Positions 22,198 through 32,800 of a DNA stretch of 64,000 nucleotides are shown here, one piece after another (the first letter of the stretch is position 1; each line of letters starts with the position of its first letter). The position numbers and the translations under genes are program-made. Under the pieces are notes generated by a model. It ran no database searches, was not told the origin of the DNA, and saw nothing but the letters and a program-made list of their open reading frames with translations. Where the stretch lies: contig OX465281.1 in NCBI GenBank assembly GCA_949987705.1, positions 168,778,516 to 168,842,515 on the forward strand. The letters are read 5' to 3'. The DNA is from Thereva unica (lineage: Eukaryota > Arthropoda > Insecta > Diptera > Therevidae).

Positions 22198-24595
22198 TTT
22201 TTTATGTGGTAGTGCTAAGCTCAGGAGTCACCCTTTGTACTACTAGTCCGTCATGTTATTTGTCACGTCATGGTGCAATGTCTAGCAGTAAGCTTAGTAC
22301 GGGGGAGGGATGGGGGGGAATAGGTTAGGGATTATGAAGGTACGGGAGGGTATTGAAGAAGGTGGTGATGAACCCTGCGTTTGAACTCTTGGATGTTGTA
22401 GGAGCTCGGAAATACTGACAGTCGAGTTGTTCTATTTACAAACGAATTCATATCTTGTTGAGTGCGTGAACAGGGTAATTGCAGGTGCAGGGAATGGGAC
22501 GAGTGGGCTAATCTGGTGTTGCGGGTATAAGATTGCCGTGGAGGCAAAAGAGCGTTTAACTCGAAGGAACAGTCACTATGATAGTAGCGATAAAATTTTG
22601 TCAGTGCTGCTACATTCCTACGGTCTCTTAGGGGGTCGATGGTGGAGCAAGCGGTATCGTCATCAATTAACTTAAGGGCCTTTCTTTGGACCTTATCTAA
22701 CCATGCTAAGATTGTTATTGGAGCGCCGCCCCAAATGATGGAGTTGCATTCGAGAAGAGGCCGAATGTAGGATTTATAAATAACAGCACGGGCCGATGGC
22801 TGGAGGAGGAACCTGCACCTCTTAAGAAATCCCAAGCACTGGGATGCTTGTTTGGCGATTTGGAATATATGGTCATTCCATCGCAAGTCTTTGGCTAATG
22901 TCACGCCTAAGATGTGTAGAGAGGGGTCGGCCTTTACTTCCACGCCATCCACTGTCAAGGATGGTGATGTGTTGATCTTCTTCTTTGAAATAAGACAGTA
23001 CTTGGTTTTGGAGGGGTTGAATTCACTCTATAATAAGTTCAATGTCGTTATTAAGGGGGTGTTACCGTTTAGAAGTTTGAAAAAAAAAAAAAACGATTTT
23101 TTTGCGTTTTATTATACCTTATACTATATACTATCACCCCCCAAAAGTCGTTTTTCAATCCGCAAACTCAGTACCCACTTTTTTGCATGTTAATTGAAGT
23201 AATCTCAGTTCGCTGAAAACTGACTTTCTGCGCGCGACTGCGTAGTTGGGTTTAATCGCAAATAGTCGATTCCAGGTCATTTTAACAGTAGCAAAAAACG
23301 AAGGTTCGAGAGGCCATACAGCGTAGCCAGCAGGACCAAATGACTCGTCAACAGTTTTTCGAAGAAGAGGAGGGATTACTGGTATCGCTGAAACCTTCCG
23401 AAAATGATAAAAAGTCATGTCGAAATTTTAAACGCGTTTTTCTCGAAACCACATTTTTTGAACTGGCCGATAACTTTTCTCAGCAACTATGAGAGGTATC
23501 GACTTGAAATTTGGGGAAAATGTTCTAGATAGTTTTCATTAGATGCTAAACCAAAATTTTCATAAAAAAATGTTTGTTAAATATTTTTTCAAGCACTCTA
23601 AAGGTAAAATAATGTGGCAAAAATGGACAATTTTTTTTCGCATGGCCGCCATTTTGTTTCTAATCAACATTTTGACTAAAATTGTGGTTTAGCATCCGCG
23701 GAATTTATTGCAAATTAATAATTGCATACCCATTTCTGCTTCAGATTACTAGTTCCCGAGATTTCTTATCGGCCAGCAGTGAAAATCAGCGTGACAAGGT
23801 CACATTAACCGCTGAAAATTTGTACTTAGAAAATAAATTTGTTTGACACAAATATGAGTTTCTGTTCTTCAAATAATAAGGAACAACAAGCAAAAAACCA
23901 GAATATTGCATGATGCCTTGTAGCTCCAAAATAATTTTTTTAAAAACAGCCTAAAATCAGACACCCCCCCTCCACACCCCCTTAATAGAGATGAACATTA
24001 GTTCACGAAAATCAAGACAGGATCTGGCATGTGTCTGTCTTGTATCGAAGCTGTACGAGTAACGTAGAGTACCGTTGTCAGCGAAGCTGAGAAGTGGGTT
24101 GGAGGGGATTGAAAGTAGGTCATTTATAAAGATAAGAAATAGGGCCGGTGATAAAATTGACCCCTGGGGGACCCCCGCAGAGATGGGGTGAGATTCAGAT
24201 TTGACGCTATCCAAAACTACCTTAATTGAACGGCCGGAAAGGAAACTCTCAACCCACTTATAGAGAAGCGAGTCAATTCCAATAGCTTTGAGTTTAGCTA
24301 ACAAGGCTGAGTGCCATACTCTATCAAAAGCCTTGGAGATATCTAGAGCAACCAGACTAGACTCACCGGATCCATTCAGACTACGGCTGAGGTGTTCTGT
24401 AAGACAGATTAAAAGATCGCCAGTGGATCTTTTTTGTCGGAAGTCATACTGTCTGTCGTTTATGAGTAGGTTGGATTCTAGATATCCCATAAGCTTTTTG
24501 TTGATTATCGTCTCCATGGTTTTGGAGAGAATAAAAGTAATTGCTATTGGGCGGTAATTGGAGGGAAGGCTGGAATCACCTTTTTAACTTCCCAG
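22198..24595 (-). pseudogene. CR1/Jockey-group LINE, 5'-truncated and interrupted, unit 1
   Basis: Minus strand, 5' to 3': RT start (MGYLESNLLINDRQYDFRQK), ALDISKAFDRVWH, AGVPQGSILSPALF and the catalytic box, which here reads FADN instead of FADD, all in 24517-23957. After a 927-bp inserted element the C-terminal part follows (22958-22332: LHILGVTLAKDLRWNDH, SYIRPLLECNSIIWGG, VQRKALKLIDDD). The 3' end is an A-run at 22198-22206. Endonuclease and ORF1 are missing; the left part joins element A2 at 24595. There is a frameshift just downstream of the insertion. The clade call is by motif only. Confidence 0.82.
23055..23981. mobile_element. Non-autonomous DNA element with TTAA duplication, unit 1
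   Basis: 927 bp interrupting the LINE. Ends are GGGGGTGT and ACACCCCC, flanked by TTAA on both sides (23051-23054 and 23982-23985). Removing it makes the two LINE halves contiguous. TTAA target sites occur in piggyBac, Kolobok and Sola3; the 8-bp TIR is too short to decide. Short frames inside have no known domain. Confidence 0.75.
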
Positions 24596-25610
24596 TATAG
24601 GAAGTTATTGTAATCGGTCCGAAAATCGAAATCGAAAATTTCAACGTATTTTCATCTTTCAAGGTCCCAGGAGCATTTGTTTGTGTGTGTGTGTATGTGC
24701 GTACGGATGTGGTCATTTTTTCCTGCACGATATCGCGCGAACCAAAATTGATATCGACTTCGTTGAGGTGTCGTTTGAAGCGTATTAACCGAAATATGAT
24801 CTGAAAAGATTTTCATGAAATTCGGTCCAGCCGTTTTTTTGTTTAAGCGACGTAAGTGATTTTTGTACCTGCATGATATCGCCCGAACCACGAAAGATAT
24901 TGACTTACTTGAGGTGCCGTTCGAAGCGTATTAGCGACAATATAATCTGAAAAGATTTTTATAATATTCGGTCCAGCGGTTTTTTGGTTTAAATGACTTA
25001 AGTGATTTTTGTACCTGCACGATATCGCGCGAACTATAAAAGATATCGACTTAGTTGACGTGCCGTTCGAAGAGTATTAACCAAAATATGATCTGAAAAG
25101 ATTTTCATAAAATTCGGTCCAGCCGTTTTTTTGTTTAAGCGACGTAAGTGATTTTTGTACCTGCACGATATCGCCCGAACCACGAAAGATATTGACTTAC
25201 TTGAGGTGCCGTTCGAAGCGCATTAGCGACAATATAATCTGAAAAGATTTTTATAATATTAGGTCCAGCGGTTTTTGGTAAAATGACTTAAGTGATTTTT
25301 GTACCTGCACAATACCGCGCGAACTAAAAGCTATATCGACTTCATTGAGGTGCCAAAAAACATTAATACATCAATTTTATATACATTTTCGTCACCTAAT
25401 CTTGTAGTTGCGCACATTTAGTTTGACATTTTAGCAAAAATATTGATAAACAATTGTGACAAATTCTCGGTATTATAGATATATTCTATATTGCCTATTG
25501 TTCATTTATTATTAAAATATCCAATCATATATTCAACATCCATCATACTGGGAAGTTGATCGTGTGGACCGAAAGGGTCGAACCCACATCCCAACTAGTT
25601 TATTTCTATT
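24596..25610. mobile_element. Element A, second copy, unit 1
   Basis: Same ends and orientation as A1, but with about 4.4 units of the internal 146-bp repeat (starts near 24724, 24871, 25016, 25161 and 25306), two more than A1, and a shorter GT tract. It ends CCCAACTAGTT, directly followed by the pyrimidine-rich intron end of the Myb-like gene. Confidence 0.72.
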
Positions 25611-25675
25611 TTCTATTATTATTTCTATATCTTCTATATCGTTGTTTCCTATAACCCATGTATTATATTGCAGAA

Positions 25676-26896
25676 ATGGAAAGGAGATCCACAAGAGTGT
25701 CTGGAGGACAATGGGAAATTATATTAGACTTCCTGAAAGAGAATTCCTCGTTAGTACGAGGGTATCATAATAGCAGCAGGGGAAGGGAGCAAGCTAACCG
25801 TCTGTGGAATCGCCTAGAAAACCAGCTAAATGCTGAGGGTTCAGGCACCAGCAAGACATCGAAGGAATGGGCAACTGTAAGTATTTACAAAATATTGATT
25901 TAAAAAGTAAGATACATTCTAACTTCAAATCGAAGTTGAAAAAACTGGTGTCTGGTCTTAACCGGGAAGGAACTGCCACAGGTGGAGGGGCAGCAACGGC
26001 TGAATCCTTAACAGAAATTGAGAGGAGACTACTCTCAATTATGGGGCCAGGATTCGGTCAAGGCTTGCCCAGTGTTAGGGTTTACCCCTTTCCTGATGCG
26101 GTAATAAGTATGATCGGCTACAATTATATTTGTTTCTACTCCTCTGTGATGTGTTTCAGGGTCCAAGTGAGCCACGATGTGATGCCCATGAACTATCCGA
26201 GGAGGCACTTAATATTGAACTTGGGACAGAAAGACAGTATGTTTTATTTAATTTTTCTTTAAAATTACTATCAAGCATGGTTCTCTTTGTATTACAGTTT
26301 CTATTTTTATTTTAAGGGAAGTGCGCATCGTACACGTGGAACCCCTAGCATCTGGTTTGCAGGCTGAGAATTGTGACTCCCAGCACAGAACAGCTCCACC
26401 TATTCAACCCTCGCAGTCCAGAGTAGCTTCACCTATTCCATCTTCGCAGCCCAGTGTTCCATCACTACCAACACGAATGCGGCGAGCACGAAATCGCAGT
26501 AGGTTATAAGTTATATATTTTTGAAAAAGTTATTAAGTAATGTAATAGGCTTCCCTCAATACCTCTCCAATTATTCCTTATGACGTTCTAGCGCGACCCA
26601 TGGCTCCAATTGATGAGGCACGAAGAATTCTCTCCGAGATAGAGAGGCAACGAGCAGCTTCAGATGCTGCAACAGCTCGGTCCATGCAACTAATCGGGGA
26701 GAATTTGGGACGGATTGCTACTGCCATGGAGAAATATGTGGAAAATATGCAGGCCGTGAGTTATGTTTCCATATTATCCAGGGTTGCAATCCACCCTGCT
26801 TGTTAGATAATCTATCATTCAAATCATTATCAACCAATACACTCAATCCTCACGTCATTTTATTTCCAGGGCCACCGAGAAGATGAAGATAAATAG
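25676..26896 (+). CDS. Harbinger Myb/SANT-like DNA-binding protein, copy 1 (multi-exon)
   Basis: Zeste/Myb_DNA-bind_5-like protein. A strong acceptor (TTGCAG, 25673) precedes ATG 25676. Exons I infer: 25676-25876, about 25912-26100, 26160-26236, 26317-26498, 26592-26755 and 26870-26896 (TAG). Exons 2-6 join in frame with GT-AG borders. The Myb-like triple-helix domain is at the N-terminus with tryptophans W13 (GGQWEIIL), W44 (RLWNRL) and W65 (KEW). A TGGGAA-rich linker and ALTEIERRL-like helix follow, then a Pro/Ser-rich stretch and a C-terminal helix (ARRILSEIERQRAAS). The exon 1-2 link is uncertain: donor GTAAGT at 25877 has only a 35-nt-distant acceptor, so there may be a small deletion. 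In the family this protein binds TIR/subterminal DNA and helps the transposase enter the nucleus. Convergent with the transposase gene. Confidence 0.8.
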
Positions 26897-26933
26897 TGTG
26901 TGTTCTGTTAATTAAGATATGTAAATATATACA

Positions 26934-26942
26934 ATAATAAAA
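26934..26942 (+). terminator. Candidate poly(A) signal of Myb-like gene
   Basis: AATAATAAAAA about 40 bp after the stop codon, just before the foldback. It is the first AATAAA-type hexamer downstream. Confidence 0.4.
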
Positions 26943-26944
26943 AA

Positions 26945-27421
26945 TTTAAAAAAAAAAAAAACCGACTTCAAAACTACATATACCTATGCATGCATATGTA
27001 CAAACTTAAACTAAAAAGTAAAAAATAATATTTTAATTACCTCAAAGCAAGAGCCTTAAAGGACAGTTAAAAAAATTATTGATATTTATATATGTATGTA
27101 TCTATTTAATATTTTTAAAAAGTTCATTTTGGAGTCGGTGCCAGCCAAAGAACAATTACGTTTATACATACCCTGAAAGCTTGGATGCAAAAGAAAACTT
27201 ACGTTAATACATACCTTTGGCTGGCACCGACTCCAAAATGAACTTTTTAAAAATATTAAATAGATACATACATATATAAATATCAATAATTTTTTTAACT
27301 GTCCTTTAAGGCTCTTGCTTTGAGGTAATTAAAATATTATTTTTTACTTTTTAGTTTAAGTTTGTACATATGCATGCATAGGTATATGTAGTTTTGAAGT
27401 CGGTTTTTTTTTTTTTTAAAT
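26945..27421. repeat. Foldback element FB2, unit 1
   Basis: Arms 26945-27150 and 27215-27421 are almost perfect inverted copies of about 205 bp with a loop of about 64 bp. The outer ends read AAAACCGACTTCAAAACTAC and its complement; the inner ends read GTCGGTGCCAGCCAAAG and its complement. It lies between the two convergent Harbinger genes, so read-through of either would give a long hairpin RNA. Confidence 0.9.
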
Positions 27422-27731
27422 TTTTTATTTTTTACTTTTTAGTTTAAGTTTTTTTACAAAATTGTATTCTACTCGTCATACCCTTTCATTTGATATCCAT
27501 GAAGGGGGTCGGGAAACAAAATTGCAAAATTCGGCCGCCATCTTGGAACCGACCGCCATTTTTTTACAAAATTTATATGGGACCACCTCTGAGGTATAAC
27601 GTACCAAACAAAAAAAGAATCATCAAAATCGATTCATAATTGGCGGAGTAATCGCGTAACATACATAGAAAAAAAAAAAAAACATACATTCGAATTGATA
27701 ACCTCCTCTTTTTTGAAGTCGGTTAAAAAAA
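27422..27731. repeat. Family B inverted copy, ending TTTTGAAGTCGGTTAAAAAAA
   Basis: Contains the complement of the ATGGGTATC..AATGAAAGG and GATGGCGGCC phrases seen at 19256-19700. It ends with GAAGTCGGTTAAAAAA (27714-27729), an inverted partner of the AAAACCGACTTCAAAA at the left end of FB2. FB2 and this stretch therefore look like one 790-bp element (26945-27731). Confidence 0.65.
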
Positions 27732-27939
27732 TAAATATAATTCTATGTAATTGGGTGTTTAATTTTTGGTTGTAATAAAGTAAATAAAACATTTTCATTT
27801 TTTTGCTGTATTCAACATATTTTTATTTTATATTTATTATTTTTTTATATCTTATTTCCCGAGTTTTGAGAATTCGAACCAAGGGTCGTCATAAAGCATT
27901 TATTGCTTTGTCTGTCAGGCTACTGCGTATTTTTAGTAG
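27732..27939. other. AT-rich spacer, transposase 3' flank
   Basis: Holds several TTTATT hexamers (AATAAA on the minus strand, about 27815-27850) that could terminate the transposase transcript. No coding signal. Confidence 0.4.
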
Positions 27940-29592
27940 TTATAGGATATGTCTTCTTTGTAACCACAGTCTTTGTACTAGAGTAGTTCTGACTGTTTGC
28001 GCCCTGATTAATGGATTCCCACTTGCTTCCTCGTAAATAATCTGCATGTCCATATGAAACATAATTATATATTAAGTAATTTAACACATTTAGGAAAGGT
28101 CTTTAATTTTTTTAGAAAGGTTTGTAAAAATACATAAATCAGTTATAAAATATTGTATAAAAATAGGGACTATTTTTATTTTTATTTATTTAATTTAATT
28201 TAGAACAGATAAATGCCTGATAGTATACCTGCATAGCTCTTTCATTTCTTTGCTCTTCCTCTGTCAATTCCGGGACAGACACTCTAGCTTTATTGGCTAT
28301 ATTGTGTAAGACTACACAAGCGTTGGAGATGTAACCGGCCATGATGGGGTCGTAGTGTAATTTTCTGTCCACTAAAAGGCATCGCCATCTTGATTTTAGT
28401 ACTCCAATAGTACGCTCAACGCTATTTCTTACTCTGCAATGCAAATCAGTGTAATAACGCTCGGGACTATTGGGCTCAGTATCCACTATTGGGGTCAACA
28501 GAGTGCCACGCAATGGATACCCTTGATCACCTGAAATATAACCCAAAATTACAAAAATAATCAATATTCCTCTTTATCAAAATATTAAAAGTACATTTAC
28601 CTAATAACCATACATGTTCAGTTTCAGTATCACATAAGTGCTCAAGGTGGTCTTTAATAGGGTGGCTGTTCCATATGTATGAGTCGTGACTTGCACCGCC
28701 GTGACTCGCATCTATGCTCAGTATATTTAAATCAGAATCGCAGATCTAAAAGCGCAACAAACATGTTCATTAATAAAAACTTAATATTCAAAGTCATCTT
28801 TATAAAATAACTTACTATTTGAGCATTTAAGGAGAAGTACCGCTTGCGATTGAAGTACCTCTCGTCAAATTCCGGTGGTCTCACTATGGCTATATGGGTC
28901 CCATCAATACAGCCAATCACGAATCCAAATTTTTCATAAAATCTAAAATGATACAAATAAAAATGTGAAATGGGAGCACTGGAAATTCCTACATCAATTT
29001 TCATATACTTTGATATTGTACCAACCAAATGCATATGTACCCACCCGTGCTTAATCACATTTCGCTCTTCTCTCGTTTGTGGGAAGTGAATATATTTTCT
29101 TCGAAAATGGTCACTATTCAGGGCCAATGTCATTGCTCTTAAGCAGTTAGATACACTGACTTGGTGCATCATGTGTTGTTCATTTGCTCCTACATAGCGT
29201 TGATAGGATCCCGACGCGTAAAACGATAGTGCACTTAGGACCTTAAAATAACAAAAATTTAGTAGGTATGTAGGTTTACCTACCTCTTGTAGGTTTACGA
29301 ACAATAAAAACATTGTATACATAATACCTGGGTATTAATTGCCTTTGAAATATTATTTACTTACTTTAGAAACTGTCGTTAGTCCACCCTTCCTAGGTAA
29401 ATAAGGTTCTAACTCTTGTACTAGTTCAAGAGTCAAACTTTTATTTAACCTATATAGGGCAATGAAATCGTGGTCCGGCATTTCGAAGCTTACTTCCAGA
29501 CTTCTCACTTTCGCTGTGCTTCGTCTATAGCAAAGAGCTTCCTCCAGTCGAGCATGTTCCAAAAAATTCCCGTATAAACCCAAGTCTGTCAT
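27940..29592 (-). CDS. HARBI1-like PIF/Harbinger transposase, complete six-exon gene, copy 1
   Basis: Six minus-strand exons join in frame with GT-AG borders: 29592-29365, 29241-29045, 28942-28816, 28745-28601, 28530-28229 and 28041-27940 (TAA), giving 366 residues, about the family's usual length. The N-terminal part holds an HTH-like region (FYASGSYQRY, VSVSNCLRAM). The DDE core shows D155 in GCIDGTHIAI, D205 in GGASHDSYIW and E271 in RNSVERTIGVLKSRWRC, plus GDQGYPL. In the family it cuts at TIRs and makes 3-bp duplications. Retention of every splice site and catalytic residue suggests recent activity. The gene spans array units 1 and 2. Alternative: translation through intron 5 would end at 28190. 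Confidence 0.9.
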
Positions 29593-29880
29593 TACTTATG
29601 CACGTAATCACTAACAAAAGTTCTTAAATAATTTTTTAAATTCAATTAGCACAATTTGAACACTAAATACACACAAATATAAACTTAATATGTTGCTCTC
29701 GGAGTAACTTCTAAAATTTCACATAATTTGACAAATATGCAATTCATATTAGTAGGCCATTTTCCGGTTTCCTATAGGAAATCGACAGATTTAATATGAA
29801 TCATAAATGAATCATATTTTGTGGCCTTTTTATGATTTATGAAATGAAACATAATATGATCATATTATGAAACACCCGAA
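29593..29880 (-). promoter_or_regulatory. Harbinger right subterminal and transposase promoter region, copy 1
   Basis: Between the transposase ATG and the right TIR. GAATCATA occurs twice (29798 and 29809); GTGGCCTTTTTATGA at 29821 repeats the inner TIR sequence 60 bp inside it; AGGCCATTTTCC lies near 29755; a palindromic ATATGATCATAT is near 29855. These are plausible transposase/Myb binding sites and the likely promoter. No clear TATA box can be singled out in such AT-rich DNA. Confidence 0.5.
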
Positions 29881-29898
29881 GTGGCCTTTTTAGACCCC
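29881..29898 (-). repeat. Right TIR of Harbinger copy 1
   Basis: Perfect inverted partner of 15072-15089, followed by the second CTG target copy (29899-29901). Confidence 0.93.
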
Positions 29899-32800
29899 CT
29901 GATCTCACCCGGACCAAACCTTCTACCTGACATTTTAAATATTATATTGAATTTTCGAACTGGAAAAATTGGTATGGTAGCTGATATTGAGAAGGCGTTT
30001 CTACAAATCATGTTGTTAGAGGACGATCGTGATGTACATCGATTTTATTGGTTTACTGATAAAATTCAGGATTTCAACAAGCTTCCAGCGTGGTCTGAGT
30101 ATAGAATGACTAGAGTTACTTTCGGTATTGCTTGCAGTCCCTTTCTCTTAATGGCCACAATCCGTAAGCATTTGAGTATTGAAGAAACAAAATATCCTAA
30201 TACCTGTTCTATACTTGGAAAGTCATTTTACATGGACGATCTTATATTTAGTATCGACAACGAATCAGACGCCTTAAGGAATTATTACGAATCAGTGGAT
30301 ATTATGAAGAGAGCGGCTATGAATTTACGGAAATGGAATTCAAATAGTGCTGAAATTAGAAGAATATTTTTAAATGAAAGTGAGCCCCCATCATCACAAA
30401 AGGTATTAGGGATACGTTGGTGTATTCCAAGCGATGAATTAGAATTGGATATGGATACTATTTTATCGACTACGTTACCTCAATTTGGTACAAAACGTGA
30501 TTTATTGAGCCTGATATCCAGGATATATGACCCCCTAGGTGTAGCTGGTCCTTACATAGTTGGATTGAAACTTATTTTTCAGGATACTTGGAAGCGTAAA
30601 TTGAAGTGGGACGATATTTTGCCCGATGAGCTGCAGAAGATTTGGAGAACATGTACTCGAGAATTACCGTATTTGAAGAAATTAGCATTACCAAGATTTG
30701 TCACTGGCACTTCGAATCAGGTATCTTTACAATTACATTTATTTGCAGATGCAAGCACAAAAGCTTATGGAGTAGTTGCTTATGTCAAAGGTGTTGATAC
30801 GCATGGAAATGTGAATATAAGGTATTTATGTTCAAAGAACAGAGTCGCCCCGTTGAAAGAAGATAAGTCGCCAGAACTAACGTTGCCCAAATTAGAGCTG
30901 ACTGCCGCTTTGTTAGTTGTTCGTCTTTGTAATTATATAACAAAGCATATGAGGATGGAGTTTAATTCAACAAATTTCTGGTCCGATTCTCAAATAGTAC
31001 TTTCTTGGATACAGGGAGATCAACGGAAATGGAAACCATACATTTCCAATCGTGTTCAGGAAATAAATGGAAATTCAAAGAAAGACGATTGGAGACATTG
31101 TTTAGGAAAAAATAATCCCGCTGACATACTCACTCGTGGTATATCAGGGAAGAAATTAGCAGAATCGGTTTTTTGGTTACAAGGACCTAGCTGGTTAAAA
31201 GAATTCGATATGAATCAACCCCAAAACAAGGAGATGCAGGTAAATGATTCGACAGAGTTATTAAATTTCTTAATTGTAGAACATGAAGAAGCATTAGAGC
31301 AAGAGGAACCTGTGATGAAAATGGAGAAGTATAGTGATTATAGAAAACTCTTGCGAATTACGGCCTATGTATTAAGATTCATAGCTAGTGCAAGGAGAAA
31401 ATGCACTTCCGGAAATGAATTATTGAGGGTGGATGAGCTTCAAGAGGCGGAAAGATACTGGATTAAATTTATTCAAAAGCAACAATATGCAGATGAAATT
31501 AAAGCTTTGAAAAATGGGAGTTTAGTTACCGGATCTTCAAAAATAGCCATATTAAACCCAATTCTAGATAAATCTGAAATTTTACGAGTTGGCACAAGAC
31601 TTGCCGTTCCAGACTTTGAAACTGATCCTCAGGAGAACTTAGATGGATTGTTCCCTATAATTATTCCTAGGCACAGTTATTTAGCGAAACTCATCATAAG
31701 AGATATTCATAATCGGATGTTACATGCTGGAGTTAACACACTGCTTGCGGAATTAAGGAGAAGGTTTTGGATACCTAGGGGACGACAACTCATAAAGTCT
31801 ACTATAAAACCATGTATAGTTTGCAAGCGATTAAGGGGGAAGGCAGCGACTCAACCATTTTCTTCGCTTCCCCATAGCAGGACGTCGGCTTCTAGACCTT
31901 TTGAGACGTGTGGTGTGGACTTCGCGGGACCACTTTACGCCAAGGGACTGGAAGGTGAAGTAAATAAGTTATATATAATGCTTTTCACATGTTCAACCAT
32001 TCGTGCTGTTCATTTGGAATTGGTTTCGAATTTGACAACAGAATGCTGCTTGATGGGCCTGAGGAGATTTATAGCGAGGAGAGGAGTTCCTAAAATCATC
32101 ATGTCAGATAATGCAAAAACTTATAAGCGAGCTTCGAAAGACATTATGCTGTTGGGAGATATTCTAACTTCCGAGAGACTTCAAGGATATGTATCTAGTC
32201 GTGACATTTCGTGGCAATTTATTATCGAAAGAGCTCCATGGTGGGGAGGATTTTGGGAGCGACTCGTTCGTTCAGTAAAGGATGTGTTAAAGGCAGCGAT
32301 AGGAAGATCTACATTAAATGCAGAACAACTTAATACATTTCTGGCAGAAGCTGAAAATATAATAAACTCTCGACCTCTAACGTACATTAGTGACGATCCT
32401 ATGGATCTATCGACTTTGACACCAGCGCATTTCTTGAAAGGGTTCTACTCAGTTTTTCCGTTAGAAAAGTTGAACGAGTCGGATAAGGATCTTCGTTCAA
32501 AGTAGAACAAACGTCTTTGGATAATAAAATTCTTTTGGAAGCGATGGCGAACAGAATATCTTAATCAACTAAGGTCTGCGCATTTTTCAGCGAAAGGTTC
32601 TACATTCAACGTACAAGAAGGCGACGTTGTATTAGTGCATGATAATCTCACACCACGTCTTATATGGAAACTAGCGATCGTGGAGGCTATTTACCCAGGG
32701 CGCGATGGTAAGGTACGAGCTTGCGAGGTACGACTTCCTAAAGCCGGGAATACACATGCCAGTAAAACGGGTAAGTAGCTTGCATGCGGGAAAATGGAAT

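Larger units (their letters stand above)
7439..28570. repeat. Tandem array unit 1 (21,132 bp)
   Basis: From 7439 the sequence is nearly identical to that from 28571 and from 49726. The match begins abruptly at TCTTTATCAAAATATT: left of it, unit 1 has the Gypsy flank while units 2 and 3 have the rest of the Harbinger transposase intron. The shared TC at the junction is a 2-bp microhomology. Marks of unit 1: a 233-bp net non-LTR insertion in Pao pol, the shortest AT tract, a longer GT tract, and a FADN rather than FADD motif in the nested LINE. Confidence 0.95.
15072..29898. mobile_element. PIF/Harbinger element, complete copy 1 (14,827 bp)
   Basis: Bounded by perfect 18-bp TIRs, GGGGTCTAAAAAGGCCAC at 15072 and its complement ending at 29898, and by a 3-bp duplication CTG (15069-15071 and 29899-29901). 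Removing the element and one CTG restores the Pao frame exactly. Three-bp duplications, a G-rich TIR start, a HARBI1-like transposase and a Myb-like second gene together fit PIF/Harbinger. About 10 kb of its length is later nested insertions. It spans the boundary between array units 1 and 2. The long size may reduce mobility, but both ends and both genes look usable. Confidence 0.93.

Noticed and set aside
22852..23193. Plus-strand 113-codon frame
   Set aside because: Antisense of the LINE C-terminal region running into the inserted TTAA element.
26130..26315. Separate small gene MFLLLCDVFQ..
   Set aside because: It is exon 3 of the Myb-like gene read together with its flanking introns.
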